64,000 bases of DNA from Epiperipatus broadwayi (Eukaryota > Onychophora > Udeonychophora > Euonychophora > Peripatidae): positions 2,418,001-2,482,000 of the forward strand of contig JAQFVV010012498.1 of assembly GCA_028023455.1 (NCBI GenBank), read 5' to 3'. Below, piece by piece: positions 28,089 through 40,832 of the stretch. The notes under the pieces are model-generated. The model worked only from the letters and a program-made list of their open reading frames with translations. It was not told the origin of the DNA and ran no database searches. Within the stretch, counting starts at the first letter, position 1. Each line of letters begins with the position of its first letter. The position numbers and the translations under genes were made by a program.

Positions 28089-28520
28089 ACACACGCACGC
28101 ACACACACACATATATATATATATATATTGTAATGGACAACATTTGCCTCAAATATTGTGGGTCAAATGTAATAGAAAGCCCTTCACGTAAAAGAGAAAT
28201 AAACTAGCCCCAATCGTTAAAGAGCCAAAATGTAATGGACAACATTATTCAATTATAAATAGATAAATTGCTTATCTGCCCTTCCAACTAGCTGTATATG
28301 AAATAAATCAAAATCATACAGAGCAATAATAAGACTTATCATTATAATTTATTCTCAGGGCTAATTTGACTAACTAACAATATATATATATATATATATA
28401 TTGTAATAGAATTCTTTGTAACCAATGGCCCTAATCATTGGGCAGCCAAGAACTATACCCATCAATCTTGTAATGGAATGGCCCAATCATTGTGGTGCCA
28501 AGAACTATAGCCAAAAGCAT
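28089..28520 (+). repeat. CA/TA tract followed by diverged TGTAATGGA repeats
   Basis: After (CA)n(TA)n, the word TGTAATGGACAACATT occurs at about 28129 and 28231. Related units starting TGTAATRGAAT follow at 28402 and 28460, each leading into GGCCCNAATCATTG and GCCAAGAACTATA. The pieces look like diverged copies of a 60-100 bp unit, or debris of LTR-like repeats. A (TA)n tract at 28379-28401 with an ATTGTAAT edge splits them. Confidence 0.65.
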
Positions 28521-31500
28521 ATCATGCCATCTACATTGTGCAACAAAGACTATAATCGAAATCTGGAGCACATCACAACAAACAAAATTAATGATATAAC
28601 ATGAAATTGTTATGATCTCATCTGGTTGCAGCCAGCGTATACCATGAAGACCTCTCATAGCAGTATGTGAAAATATATTAGACAAATTATAAGTATGTAA
28701 TTTTATTATCCTTCAAATCTTAATTTGCGATTTTTCATTGCATGAGACTTTATGGCTGACCATGGACTAGATGGTATAATTTGTGAAACTATTAAAGATT
28801 ATAAATTTTAAAATGACATATATGATTTTAATACAAATGCTAGTCTAGGTATGAGCTTTGCAATAATAAATAAGTATGGAAAACTTGGGTTCTTTTCTTA
28901 TAAACTTAAGTTTATAATTTAATAAATAACAGAGAGACTCTTGTTATATTGATGAATGACAATTATAACATTAAGAAAATAAATTCAATCATATCATTAT
29001 TTGGTAAATCTGTTTATAAGTTTATAAAATTAATCAATTTTGTATCATGTATTAGAATCAACAACGCAAAGCTAAAATGATGGAAAAGGCAAATGGGATT
29101 TTATTGTACCGTACACATCATAAACTACCAAGGACAAAAGCATTCAAATGTTTTCTCAGAGTATCATGCTAACAACAGTATGTATTCCAATGTATGTTCT
29201 ATTTAAAATATATGATTTCTGGTTTTATGAATGACAAATAGCAATGGCACAGTAATATTAATTATAAATCAACATTTATTTACAATTTTATGATTAACAA
29301 ATAATTGATATATGATGTTTTAATATAATAAATAAATACATAAATAAACAAACAAATAAATAAAATAAATAAAATATCATTCCATTTGTTCACTTCACTG
29401 AATATATCCTAGGTACAGTTTTATAAAAGCTTAATCATACATTTTATTTTAATTTGATATAATTTATGCCTTGAGGAATCTATACTGAAATTCAACATCA
29501 AATCATAAAATATCTACTGTGTCAGTTCCACAACCAATAAACCTATACTATAGATCTATAATAATATAATAAATAATATTATATTTGCAGGAATTAGCTA
29601 ATATGCAAAACTAAAGCAAAATGAAAATTCAAACTTCAGTTCAGATTAAATATTAATTAACAAACAGTTAATCATCATGAAGATAATTTAGATAAAATGC
29701 CCTTTTGCACTTTATAAATCAACTTATAAGTTAGACTTATAAATGGAAGAAAATGATTTTAGCATAATAATACAAAATACTTTGCCCAAACTTACATTTA
29801 TGAAGTAAAATGCTATTCCTGTGGGTGCATTCATCTATACATAGGAATGATACAACACTGAGTTCCATGTGGATTTATACACCACCATAAAGCAACAAAT
29901 ATAGTTACACAATTCTGTGAATTAACCACCAGTGCAGGAATGAGTGTAAAATACAGAAAGTGGCACATAATTAATCTGCAGACTAACCACCAGCACAGAT
30001 TAATGCTATTTAACATTGTAAAGAATACTAATATTTACTTCATATTTAAAGTGCAAAAATCATCCTCCTCAGTTATTCTAACAATTCAGAAAACACCAGA
30101 AATTTAGCAGATGTGGGTTCATACATAATGAAAAGTGCTTCAATAATAAGGACAACTAATATACTGAATTATCTTGCTTAAATATAAACATAGTAACAAT
30201 GAAATATAAGTGACATGAGTATAGAAATAGAACTCTGGAAAGGCTCATAAGATACCCCATGAGAGATTGACACACACCATAAATTTATTAATAATTCTCA
30301 AACTTTTTCCACAAGTGCTATCCCTTGAATAAATATTTTATTCAATCCCATGAGTTTAATTTAAACACAGTAAAATATAAGTCATGAATTTCACATATAA
30401 GTTCATATAACAATAAAATTAAAATCAATTCATTTTTACTTAAATAAATAAATTAAAGTGTACAACATTTTTAAAATACTATGAAATCAATGTAAAAATG
30501 TCTTGAACAATAAGTACATATTACACAAAATAATAATTAGAAATTATAGCTGAATTCCATAGATGTGATTATATCCGTTCGTTCTAGTTATTATGAGCAC
30601 TTTTAAATTAATGAATTTTACATGGCTCCATGAATATGAGACAATTCCAAAAGCATGACATGTAGAGTTTAAATTTTTATATAAAATTGTTCCAAGTTTA
30701 TGACATCCAGGCTATATTAATACATTTATCCACATTTAAATTGAGGAATAATAATTAGAACAAAATAATTTAATAATTCAAAATTGATGATAAAAATCAG
30801 AAAGTAGTTTTAGTTAATTATTTGAAGACTGTTACCATTATTCAAATTGTAAACAAATTAAATAGCAAATACATTACTGGCAGTATACATTTAGATAAAA
30901 TAATCAATGCTTTATTATTTTAAATGATAAGCAGGCATATTAAACCAGCGTTTCAATAAACTTTAACATTTAAATTTGATTTTAAACCTCTTCTTTTTTA
31001 AAAATAAAGTTTTCATATCCGAAAAGCTTTTGCAATTAAAATGTTTATTTAATGTTGCCAATTTGTATGTAGTAAAATATTTCAAAACATACTGAACTTC
31101 TGCAATTAATTCTACTTTTAAATCTGAGAGTTCCGACATATTTTTAAATATAAATATTGAGAAAATTATTAGCGATTTGATTCACTTGGCTGGATGGCTT
31201 GAACAGATCATTTAAGTCTAGCACTCATACTATTATTAAGTATCACAATTTTATGTTCAAGTTTGTAGTTAAATTTTTGATTAATCCGTTTGCTTATTAA
31301 TTATTTTTTAAAAAATATGCTTAAAATATTTTGCATACATTTTATTCTTACACCATTTTTTTTCTTTTTTAAAACAGGAACACTAATGCACATGTGAATT
31401 TATATATTTTTATCTAATAATTAAAAATTAGTTAAACAAATGTTTTTTAAATTGAATGAAAATAATTTCTAAGATTATTTTAAATAAATAAGAATTATTA

Positions 31501-31780
31501 TTATTTTTAATCACATTTTACTAAACTTAATGTGAGCTGTTAATTTCTTAAAATTTAAACATATTTTATCCAAATCAGTGGATGGAAAAAAAAACAAATT
31601 TAAATATATTAAAATAATACAGGCAATAAGCAAGGCAAAATATTACTTACACCAGTAAATTATTTTGAATGCATGTAAATAGTCTGTTCAAAATGCAAAC
31701 CAAGGCAATCAAATCACCAAGAAGACAGAGAAATTTTTATATCAGTTCTATCAATTTTTATATTTTACGCTAAAATATAA
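28521..31780. other. AT-rich spacer, no gene recognised
   Basis: No long or familiar frame. Slightly more complex patches at 28740-29240 and 29800-30280 contain a small internal repetition (TTAACCACCAGTGCAGGAAT and CTAACCACCAGCACAGATTA near 29925 and 29985). Nothing could be assigned. Confidence 0.45.
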
Positions 31781-32245
<465 letters not shown>

Positions 32246-32249
32246 TTGC

Positions 32250-32327
32250 AAGCAAGTAGTTGATTGCAGATGGATGTGGGTTTGCGTCCTAGCCAATGCT
32301 ATGACATAGAAAAAAAAAAGAAAAAAA
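32250..32327 (+). mobile_element. SINE fragment, 3' half
   Basis: GTGGGTTTGCGTCCTAGCCA followed by ATGCTATGACATAG and an A-rich tail corresponds to GGGTTCGCTTCCTAGCTG, ATGCTATGACACATG and A tail of the SINE at 16822-16929. The box A half is truncated or eroded. No clear target duplication was found. Confidence 0.72.
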
Positions 32328-32496
32328 AGACATATTTGTCCACAATATATATAAATTGGTATAAATATAAACTACTATTTATGTTTTCCAAATATTCAAA
32401 TTTTTGAAAAAAAAAATCAAATACAAAAATATATATTTATTTGCCATAAATATAAATCAAGTAAATAAAGATATATTGTGTACAATAAATATATGT

Positions 32497-32837
32497 AATA
32501 TTGAATTTCAAAAATCTCACACATCACTTTTTAGCAAAAAACTTTTATTATTGAGAAAGAGGGTAAAAAAGATTTAAAAAAAAATAAAATAAGAATGTAA
32601 ATATGTTAATGATATTATATGATTTAAAAAGGTTAGGAATTATTTTTAAAAAATTTAAAAGTTGGATAGGAGTTTAATAATTTTTTATATAAAATAATGT
32701 ATTTTAATGGTTGTATGTTTATATATGTTCAAATTTTGTAGATCTGATGAAGACTGCATGGTACAGTCGAAACTGTTATCAATAATAAAAGTTTTTTTGC
32801 TAAAAAGTGATGTGTGAGATTTTTGAAATTCAATATT
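32497..32837. mobile_element. Inverted repeat enclosing a hammerhead-like motif
   Basis: The arms 32497-32553 and 32780-32837 are inverted copies of the same 57 bases (TTTTTAGCAAAAAAC against GTTTTTTTGCTAAAAA, then the CTCACACATCACT/AGTGATGTGTGAG pair), differing by one T. The interior carries the hammerhead-like core at 32744-32772. A PLE-derived or retrozyme-like element would explain this, but no protein region is present. Confidence 0.7.
32744..32772 (+). ncRNA. Hammerhead-ribozyme-like core
   Basis: CTGATGA, then GACTG, loop CATGGTA, CAGTC, then GAAA: both conserved cores with a perfect 5-bp stem II. The right arm of the surrounding inverted repeat starts 8 bases downstream. Stems I and III were not resolved by eye. 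Confidence 0.6.
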
Positions 32838-33285
32838 ATATATGAAGACAGCAAAAACAGAGGAGGAATAAATATATGTATTGATGTTTATGTCTTGCAC
32901 AGGAGTTATAATCTAAAATGAAAATGAAAATAGATAAATAAATAAGTAAATAATTGACTGGTAAAATCTTGTGGAATTAACAAATTAGATTATAGATATG
33001 CTCTCAAATCTAGGTTAATTGATTAAACAACATTACATCAAAAGAAATCATCAAGAGTTCATTCCAGAACACTATAAGGGTTAACCTACTTTATCCATCT
33101 TGAATCATGCTTGCTACCACAAGCATTAAATACTCAGATTTATTATCTATAATGAGGCTCACTCAGGCCTATAAATATAATATCTCTTTGGCAATTAAGC
33201 CAACTACTGCTAACCTAACACTTAATATAATATCAATATGTGTTGTGACTTATTTCACATGATCTTTTATTTGTAGTTTAACAAA
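32838..33285. other. AT-rich spacer
   Basis: Nothing recognisable seen. Confidence 0.45.
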
Positions 33286-33600
33286 ATTATATATATATAT
33301 ATACACAAATATATATATATATATATATTGTAAGAGATGGCTTACAACTAGCCTTCACACCATCCCAATTTCTTTTTCAATATATGAATACAGACCAAGT
33401 GGTAGGCAAATTAAATATCCTATCTATTTACTCATATACACATATAAACATACACATAAACTGATATGTTTGAGAAATTAATTATTTTTTTGTCTATACT
33501 GAATAAGCAAACAAATTTGCTATACACATGCAATATATATGCATATAAACTAATATGTTCATCTATTGATAGAAATTAATTGTTTTTCTGTTTTCCTTTT
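33286..33600. repeat. (TA)n tracts and a diverged ~95-bp tandem pair
   Basis: TA tracts (33286-33302, 33310-33328) end in ATTGTAAGAG. After them, ATAAACTGATATGTTTGAGA with AAATTAATTATTTTT (about 33455-33490) and ATAAACTAATATGTTCATC with AAATTAATTGTTTTT (about 33545-33590) are repeated. Confidence 0.55.
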
Positions 33601-34905
33601 ATTCATTTAATATTATTAATTAAAATACTAATTGACTAATAAAACAGACATAAATAAAAGATAAAAAAATCAAATGAGGTCAAAATTGTTGAGAAATAAT
33701 TGAGTTTGGAATAATAAAAATAATAATGTTTATAATTTGATTTTTTTTTAACAAGTTGTAATAATAGGTTTTTTAGCAAACATGTGACAAGGGAGCTTTT
33801 TTCTTGAGTAGAAAAATCTACAGTTGAACTGACAGAGAATAGTGTTCTTGACTTAAAAATCTGGAATTGAACTGATAGTATATAAGTTAAGTTTTTTTTT
33901 TCTTTAAAAAAAAAAAAGGAAAACTGTTGGCATTTTAAAAACAGTAATTTGAATATTTGTAGTTTCAAGATTATATAAAATCTTTATTTTGGATAAAAGA
34001 AAACTGGAAAGTTAAACTTTAAATTATAGTTAGCAAAAAACTAATGACTTAATTTATTTTGCAAACTGGAATTAATTATTATATAAATGATGGAAAAGAA
34101 ATCTGAAACTATCAAAAATTAACTGTTATTTTTAAAAGCTATTTTTATATATATTGAAGCCATGTCATAAATAACAGTTTATAAAAGAAATCAGTACAGT
34201 GTGTTCAGGATAAAAAAACAGTTATGTGGGACTTTCCAGCTAACTTCTATGTCATTAGGAAGGTATGGAATTATAAAATTTTTCTTCAGAATGTCTATCT
34301 TGTAGAACACTGGTGTGCAGCCATCTTCCATAAATTTATATACAGTCAGGAGAGATATTTCATATGAGTTTGTTTCAATCAAAGAGCATGAAATATATAA
34401 ATAACAACAGAGTTGGTAAATATGAATGTTAGCCATGGATATTGACATTTTTTGGAGCGAATGCTTGCTTTACTCAAGATAAATTATATATTTGATTCAC
34501 ATGATGATTATTTTTTTTTGCTTTTGTCATTTTTATTTGAAAGTTTATATATTGTAATTTTTTTTATTGGGTGTTTAAAATTCATTTTTCAAAGTCAATC
34601 ACCTGCAATTTAAAAGTAGAACCAGTGGATAGATAAATGTCATATTGATGTAAATTAAAAAAGGAATCATCTTCAATTGATATATATAATTATTTTTTTA
34701 ATAAAAGTAAATTTTCAGATTCCTCTCAACATTGATCCATCAAGGTAACCTCATCTCAAGTAAGATTTTTATATATTTAACATTGAGGCAAAACTTTAGG
34801 ACAAAAAGATTAAATAATCTACTAATATTTACTTGTAATTTTGTTTTATTTCTGAATGCACAATTTACCCACTCAGTAAATGGTCTTTATCATATCTGTC
34901 ATTAA

Positions 34906-34908
<3 letters not shown>
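33601..34908. other. AT-rich spacer
   Basis: Two 85-110 codon minus-strand frames (33636-33968 and 34191-34448) without family signatures. One is built largely from homopolymer runs. No gene is called. Confidence 0.4.
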
Positions 34909-34956
<48 letters not shown>

Positions 34957-34997
34957 TATATTTCTTTTTATACTATATATATATATATATATATATA
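34909..34997. repeat. (CT)n(TA)n with inverted flanks
   Basis: (CT)n, (TA)n, then TACTATATTTCTTTTTATACTA, another (TA)n and TAGTAAAAAAGAAATA. The T-rich and A-rich segments are near-inverted copies, so the tract can fold. Confidence 0.85.
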
Positions 34998-35689
34998 GTA
35001 AAAAAGAAATAATTATAATTATAATATATTTAACCTAGCCTAAAATATCACTATAATAATTATATTAATGGGATAGTTTATAATTAGTGAACTTTCCTTA
35101 TGCTTTTCTTTATTTTGTTTTATGTACATATTTAATGAATTATATAGTATTATTTTGTATATAATATACTTCAAATTATTTTGTTTCTGTTGTATGAAGC
35201 CATCAAGATGATAGAAAAACCATTCTTGATAATCGAATATTTATATATTTTACTATTTTTTGTTTGTAAATATTTATTTTATATGTTATTAATAAATTAA
35301 GTTGTTTAAACCAATTTGATCTCTGTTTCATCATCACCATCATCACTGTGCATTGATACTATTAGATGTTGATCATCATCATCACATTATTAAATTTACA
35401 CTATTAAAGGTTGAATTATCATCGTCATCATTGTGCATTGCTCTTATAAAGAATTGATCATCATCAGTATTTTTATATATCTATGCTTATATATAGGCAT
35501 ATTTGGTTTATAATTGAGTAAGTCCATCTCTGAAGAGAGCTGACTGCATGAACTCCCTGAGTTCATATTCCATGGTGTAATGGGGCTTAAAAAAAGAGAT
35601 GTAATGAATATGCACTGGTCTAAGTTACATTGAAATATTGTTAGTAAATTATAATTGAAAGTAGATGTGACTTGGAACTGGGCATTTCA
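34998..35689. other. Spacer with ATCATC-rich repetition
   Basis: Between 35330 and 35480 short ATCATCATC clusters alternate with CACTGTGCATTGATACTATT-like words, giving a small degenerate repeat of roughly 70 bases. No gene seen. Confidence 0.5.
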
Positions 35690-35958
35690 TTGTGACATCT
35701 TTAGCATCCTATTAGAAGGCCTAGCTCTGACAGTAGTAAGATAAGATGTGTTCCCTTTGTTAGATGCCATTCTTGATTCAGTAACATCTGATGCACCCAA
35801 ATGTGTCATCGAATCATGAATTTTTGATATGACTTGTTGTAGGTTAGTCGACACATTTCATCCAAGTCATCCAACTATTTAGTCATATTCACATCATCAT
35901 ATGGTGTACCCTGCAGTTTCAGTAAATCTGGCACCATCAACTTTGGGGTAGCAGTTTC

Positions 35959-35961
<3 letters not shown>
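35690..35961 (-). pseudogene. Possible gag-like retroelement relic
   Basis: From an ATG at 35961 the minus strand reads METATPKLMVPDLLKLQGTP, then YDDVNMTK, a stop (TAG, one change from Trp), and LDDLDEMCRLT, after which frames break. The composition and wording look like real protein rather than AT-driven noise, and gag proteins of LTR elements often begin with such a PKL..P..L.G.P stretch. The family is not identified. The (TA)n tract at 35965-36041 cuts it off upstream. Confidence 0.3.

Positions 35962-35964
<3 letters not shown>

Positions 35965-36041
<77 letters not shown>
35965..36041. repeat. (TA)n tract
   Basis: TA repeat with one short AAATATATAATA interruption, followed by ATTATAACCTACA. 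Confidence 0.95.
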
Positions 36042-36047
<6 letters not shown>

Positions 36048-37300
36048 CCTACACTCCCAACACCACTCATATACATTACATGAGCAAAATGCCCAGGTGC
36101 CAGTTCTATTAATAAATAGAACAATATAACAAAATATATAATACAAAATTATTATTGAGACTCTATATTTAAGTTTATGTTCAGCTCAGCTCAGTGGGAG
36201 GCTATAGGCAGTTCATAAGATATATGATAATAAATGAATAAAAGAAGAAATATTACAAAGCATTTAACATAATGTAAATTCCTTTGTTAATTAATTATAT
36301 GATAAAGAATCATAATTTTTATTTGGTATAGTCTATTAAAATATACTTTAAACTTAATTTTCTCCTTCATCCAAGTATAACATATATATCAGCTTGCTAT
36401 TATTATAATATTAAACAATTCTATGACTTGGCATATCACAATCCAAACATCTACTTTAATGACAATCAAGAAATAAACAATAAGATCTCAGGGAATTTAA
36501 CAAACACAGTTGAATTAAATAAACTACATTGGCCCATAAATTATAATTCTAAAATAAGATAAAATGTAATAAAACAAATTGACTAAAATATTTTACTGTG
36601 TTTCAATAATAAGATAATGACAGAGATAGAGTATTTTAATCTCATATCATCATCTAACAAATATACTGACTTGGCAACCTTTCTAATACGTTATCAAGTG
36701 GCAACTGTTCTTTTATAATGTTTGGATTAAGAAATACAATATTGTCAGACACCAACAGATTTAATGTTATAACTCTAAATAATATATCTATTTTGTAATA
36801 GATTTATGAAATGTGGAGATGTGGAAATGGAAAACACGAATGTATGCAATAATAACATCAGACACAGTTTTAAGATTTTAAATAAATCAAATAAATCATT
36901 TATTACAATAAAATAAACTTGGTTTAACATAATATTTCCAAATGGACTATTTGTCTTACAGATTTTTAAATTATCAAATAAACTTTAAGCATCAGTTTGG
37001 GATTACCCCTACTATCAAAGCAAATTAATAACAAAACTTAGATATCCTGACTTTGAACACATGCTTTCCCTACATGTTTCATCTACATGACAATAAATAA
37101 ATAGCATATATTATTAACACAAAAAATACTTTTTTGAGAGGATATTACTCTTGATTAACATAATACATCAAATTAATTATATTCGGCTCTCAACCAAGCA
37201 ACTTTCTCTAATTGACTAAATAATCACTTTCAATTATGTATATCTTTCATGCATAGCAACAAAATCATGTTCATTCTGATGATTTGATGATTTATAACCT
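36042..37300. other. Spacer, no gene recognised
   Basis: Moderately complex AT-rich DNA with only short frames. Nothing was assigned. Confidence 0.4.
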
Positions 37301-37302
37301 TT

Positions 37303-37441
37303 ATTTAAATAAATACACTGTAGTTTAAAATATTTATTTCCCATTTTAATCTCAATAACTTTATACTTCTATTTGAATGAATGTAATGTATTTCAAAACA
37401 TTTATTTCTCATTTTAATTTCAATAACTCTATACTTTATAT
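37303..37441 (+). repeat. Tandem duplication of a ~66-bp unit
   Basis: Two adjacent copies each contain ATTTATTTC(C/T)CATTTTAAT, then CTCAATAACTTTATACTT or TTCAATAACTCTATACTT, each preceded by ATTTAAATAAAT or ATTTGAATGAAT. Diverged by several substitutions. Confidence 0.85.
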
Positions 37442-37735
37442 ATGCGATATTATTTATATTACCCGTGTGTGTGCACATTCAAGCAACAATAATAGAAAAT
37501 AATCTTTTCTACAAATTTTCCATTCATCAAGAAAATATCATACAAGAAAATATCATACAATTACTTTATTTCAGACAATGTCGTAATTCATCAATAAAAT
37601 AAGACACTAATATTACATCAAGACTCAATTTAACAATTTATCCAGCCACATATTAAATTAACACAGAGCTATATTTTCATGATTATACAGACTATACATT
37701 ATAAGGGAATCTACATGAGGAGCAGATAAAGTCTT

Positions 37736-37965
37736 ACTGAACACTTCTACAATAATTCATCTGATTCTAAATATACTTTTAGTGGGGACTTTTTCCTCAT
37801 CACCAAGAATCTAAGAAAAATATCACATAATTTCCTAAGCATCATTTAATCATACTTCAACAATAAGTTATCTATTTCTAAATACATTATTGGTGGGGAT
37901 TTATTCCTCATCACCAGGGCCCTAAGAAAACATCACTTATCTTCAAAAAAATATCATTTAACCAT
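37736..37965 (+). repeat. Tandem duplication of a ~115-bp unit
   Basis: TCTACAATAATTCATCTGAT through GTGGGGACTTTTTCCTCATC and CTAAGAAAAATATCAC recurs as TCAACAATAAGTTATCTATT, GTGGGGATTTATTCCTCATC and CTAAGAAAACATCAC. No coding frame seen. Confidence 0.85.
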
Positions 37966-40667
37966 ATGCATATAATATCACTAGGCTCTACTCATGGAAA
38001 ATTATTAACATATACTAAATAAGAAAAATCTTTTATCCCTACAACATAACGCAATCAGATTTCTTTCCATTCTCATAGCTTTTCTAAATATCGAACATTA
38101 CAAGTGCACACTGGCAGATAAATACATACAGATAACATACTAATCCATTCAACTTAGCAGAATATGACAACGTCCGAAATTTATACATAAAATATTCACA
38201 AACTGAACTTTATCAAACAAATGTCATAATTGTGCAAAAAAAAAAACACGCACCTGCAAACAAAAACATATATGAGATTAACTCTAAATTACACATTGTG
38301 CAGGCAACATGGTAATTAAATATTGCATTAAGGTATAACTTTTAATTCAAAACAAACTTTAGGTTACTTTTGAAATTTAATATTTATAATTATTTCGAAC
38401 GAACTTTCTTTCATATCTTGCAAACTATTTCTATTATACGTTCATTGATCTAAAAAGAACAAAATTCTCACTCTGAGATAATAAAGTAGACAAAATAAAT
38501 ATAAACCTCTCTAATAATATATTTGAAAAAAATATTTCTTTCTTTTACCTTCGTAAAAGAACAATAAGACCTATTTGAACACAATCAATTTTACCAGCAT
38601 ATTCCTCATTCAGATACGCTTCAGAGACGGTCTTGAAGATCAAAATAACCCAAATTATAAATGAACATAATAATAAATAAGCCTATCTACCTATCATATA
38701 CATTAATTATGACAATCAATAAAAAAATAGAGAAACAAAGGTTATTAGTTTTGTAACTTAAAAATAAAAGTTCACTTGCAAAGCTCAGTTCCAGGTTTAT
38801 GAAACAATATGGGACACATTCCAAACTGAATTTAAATTACAATAAACTGCTGTAGGGTAACCAAACAAATATAATCATGCTTAAATAGGACTCAGCATCT
38901 TCAATGTTCATAACAAAGTTATTTAAGTTACTGTATCATACATAAGCAATCAATTTGTCTTCTATTATGACGAGAATATAATAAATTCTTAACTACTGTT
39001 GGACAGGACTTATCTTACTTATTCGGTTGTAGTTCTAAATTAAACACATAATTATTTTAGTAGTTTCTTGAATAGCATTTAACACTTTATTATACACCTG
39101 GTTTATTCTTAAATATTGTCCATTAAGATACCATGTTTCCTTAATAATTCTTCAATTAATAATATTTCGTTTTATTTCCTCTTTATTGAAGAGAACAAAA
39201 ATTACCCGCATTTCTGTCCTTCCATTCGATTTAAGCAGATACTTAATTTGAAGTAGCTCACATTTATTTCTTTCATTTAAAATACGTATTACTTCCAGAA
39301 ATACCAGACAAACAAATACTGTCATCTCTTTATGATGAATTGAAACATGGCATGATTTGTCAAAGTATGCATATCCTTAAGTCTATGTCTAATTCTCACA
39401 AAAACATAACACGGAAAATAGTGAAGAATTAAAATATATTCTGTAAAAAAGTTATGCATGCATTTCCCAGATATATTAAAATACACACATTGATTAATGA
39501 TACAACAATAATATTCATGCAATTTATTCCTATTTAAAATAACAGTTAAATGAAGTAGTGTAGACTGGCCGCTATCAACATACATTTTTAAAAGAGCAAT
39601 AATTATGATAAGATTAATTCAAAATGTTAAAATTGAGGAGAATAAAGTGAACTGAGTACCTTTTTTTAAAATTTAGAACTGCATTCTGAAATTAACTTGT
39701 CCCATAATAAATTTCTTGGGATTCTTTCAAAATTTTACTCCAAAGTCTTTTTAAAATCAATTTGACTTCAGCAACTGGTTTTACTTTCACAAAAAAAATG
39801 AGCCACTGTTTTTGGCTACAATTACATTACCTAATAATAAGCAAATTTTCCACTGGAGATCTTTGTTAAAAAGCCCTCTCTAGCAAAGGTCATTTCCTTC
39901 CACAAGGTTACTTCCACACTTTTCTTTTAGCTCAGCGAATTACATATTCAAAAAAAATCTTTTAAAAAAAATCACTTTGATTTTTAGAATTAAAATCAAG
40001 ACAAAACTAATAATAAAATAGCTTTTACAAACTTGAAAGAAAAATGAATATTAATTAACTATTAAATAAAAATGATTAATAATTTATTTAATTTGTAAAA
40101 TAATTTATTGACTCAACCATCTATTAATCATTGGAAAGAAATATATATTTGTTAAATTATTTAAGATAATTACTGTAATTTAAATGTTTTTTATTGTGCA
40201 TGTACTATTGTTTGCCATTATTAAAGATGAAAATGAAATGAAAATGATGCAGAGTCATACATGCATGCACATGTACTACAACCTAAATATTAAACTATCT
40301 TAACTAAATATAATTGAAATGGCTATTAATTGTTGACAAAAGGATAAGCATTAATGAATAAAGGATTATGAAACTATCCAACCAATACTACACTAACTTA
40401 AAATAACTTTGCATCTTTCTGACAAAATGTATTAACTCCATTAATAAACAACCCCTCTTCCTTATATTAAATACCCCATTAACCACACTAATAATAATGA
40501 ATACCTATCAAGTGGTCAATAAACTGCATAAGCAATCCATATCCAAGTCTTAAACAATCTCCAGCAAAAATTTTAAAATTCTAAGGCTATTTCATTTTTT
40601 TTAATATAATATAACTATTTAATGCAGATACAAAGTATCTTAAACCCTTGTGCCCATTCAGATGGTC

Positions 40668-40670
<3 letters not shown>
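37966..40670. other. Spacer, no gene recognised
   Basis: AT-rich, few simple repeats, only short open frames (the longest, 39322-39585 minus, has no signature). Confidence 0.4.

Positions 40671-40716
<46 letters not shown>
40671..40716. repeat. (TA)n tract
   Basis: TA repeat introduced by GGTCACAATATA, a one-base variant of the recurrent GGTTACAA edge. Confidence 0.95.
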
Positions 40717-40721
<5 letters not shown>

Positions 40722-40760
40722 AATGTTTTCATGGTTTTATGATGTAGATAAAATAACATC

Positions 40761-40832
40761 AAGGTTAATCTTGATAATGGTGGTTGCATGTCCATAGAAA
40801 TATCAGATTGTAATGCAAAATAATATCTTTTA
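40761..40832 (+). repeat. Dispersed repeat with hammerhead-like core (copy 1)
   Basis: AAGGTTAATCTTGATAATGG, TGGTTGCATGTCCATAGAAA and TATCAGATTGTAATGCAAAA match, inverted, the segment at 63513-63580. Within it TTGATAATGG...CCATAGAAA (40771-40800) resembles a worn CUGAUGA-stem II-GAAA core. It lies 1.4 kb upstream of the plus-strand PLE relic at 42.17 kb, the side where PLE terminal repeats carry hammerheads. Confidence 0.5.
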
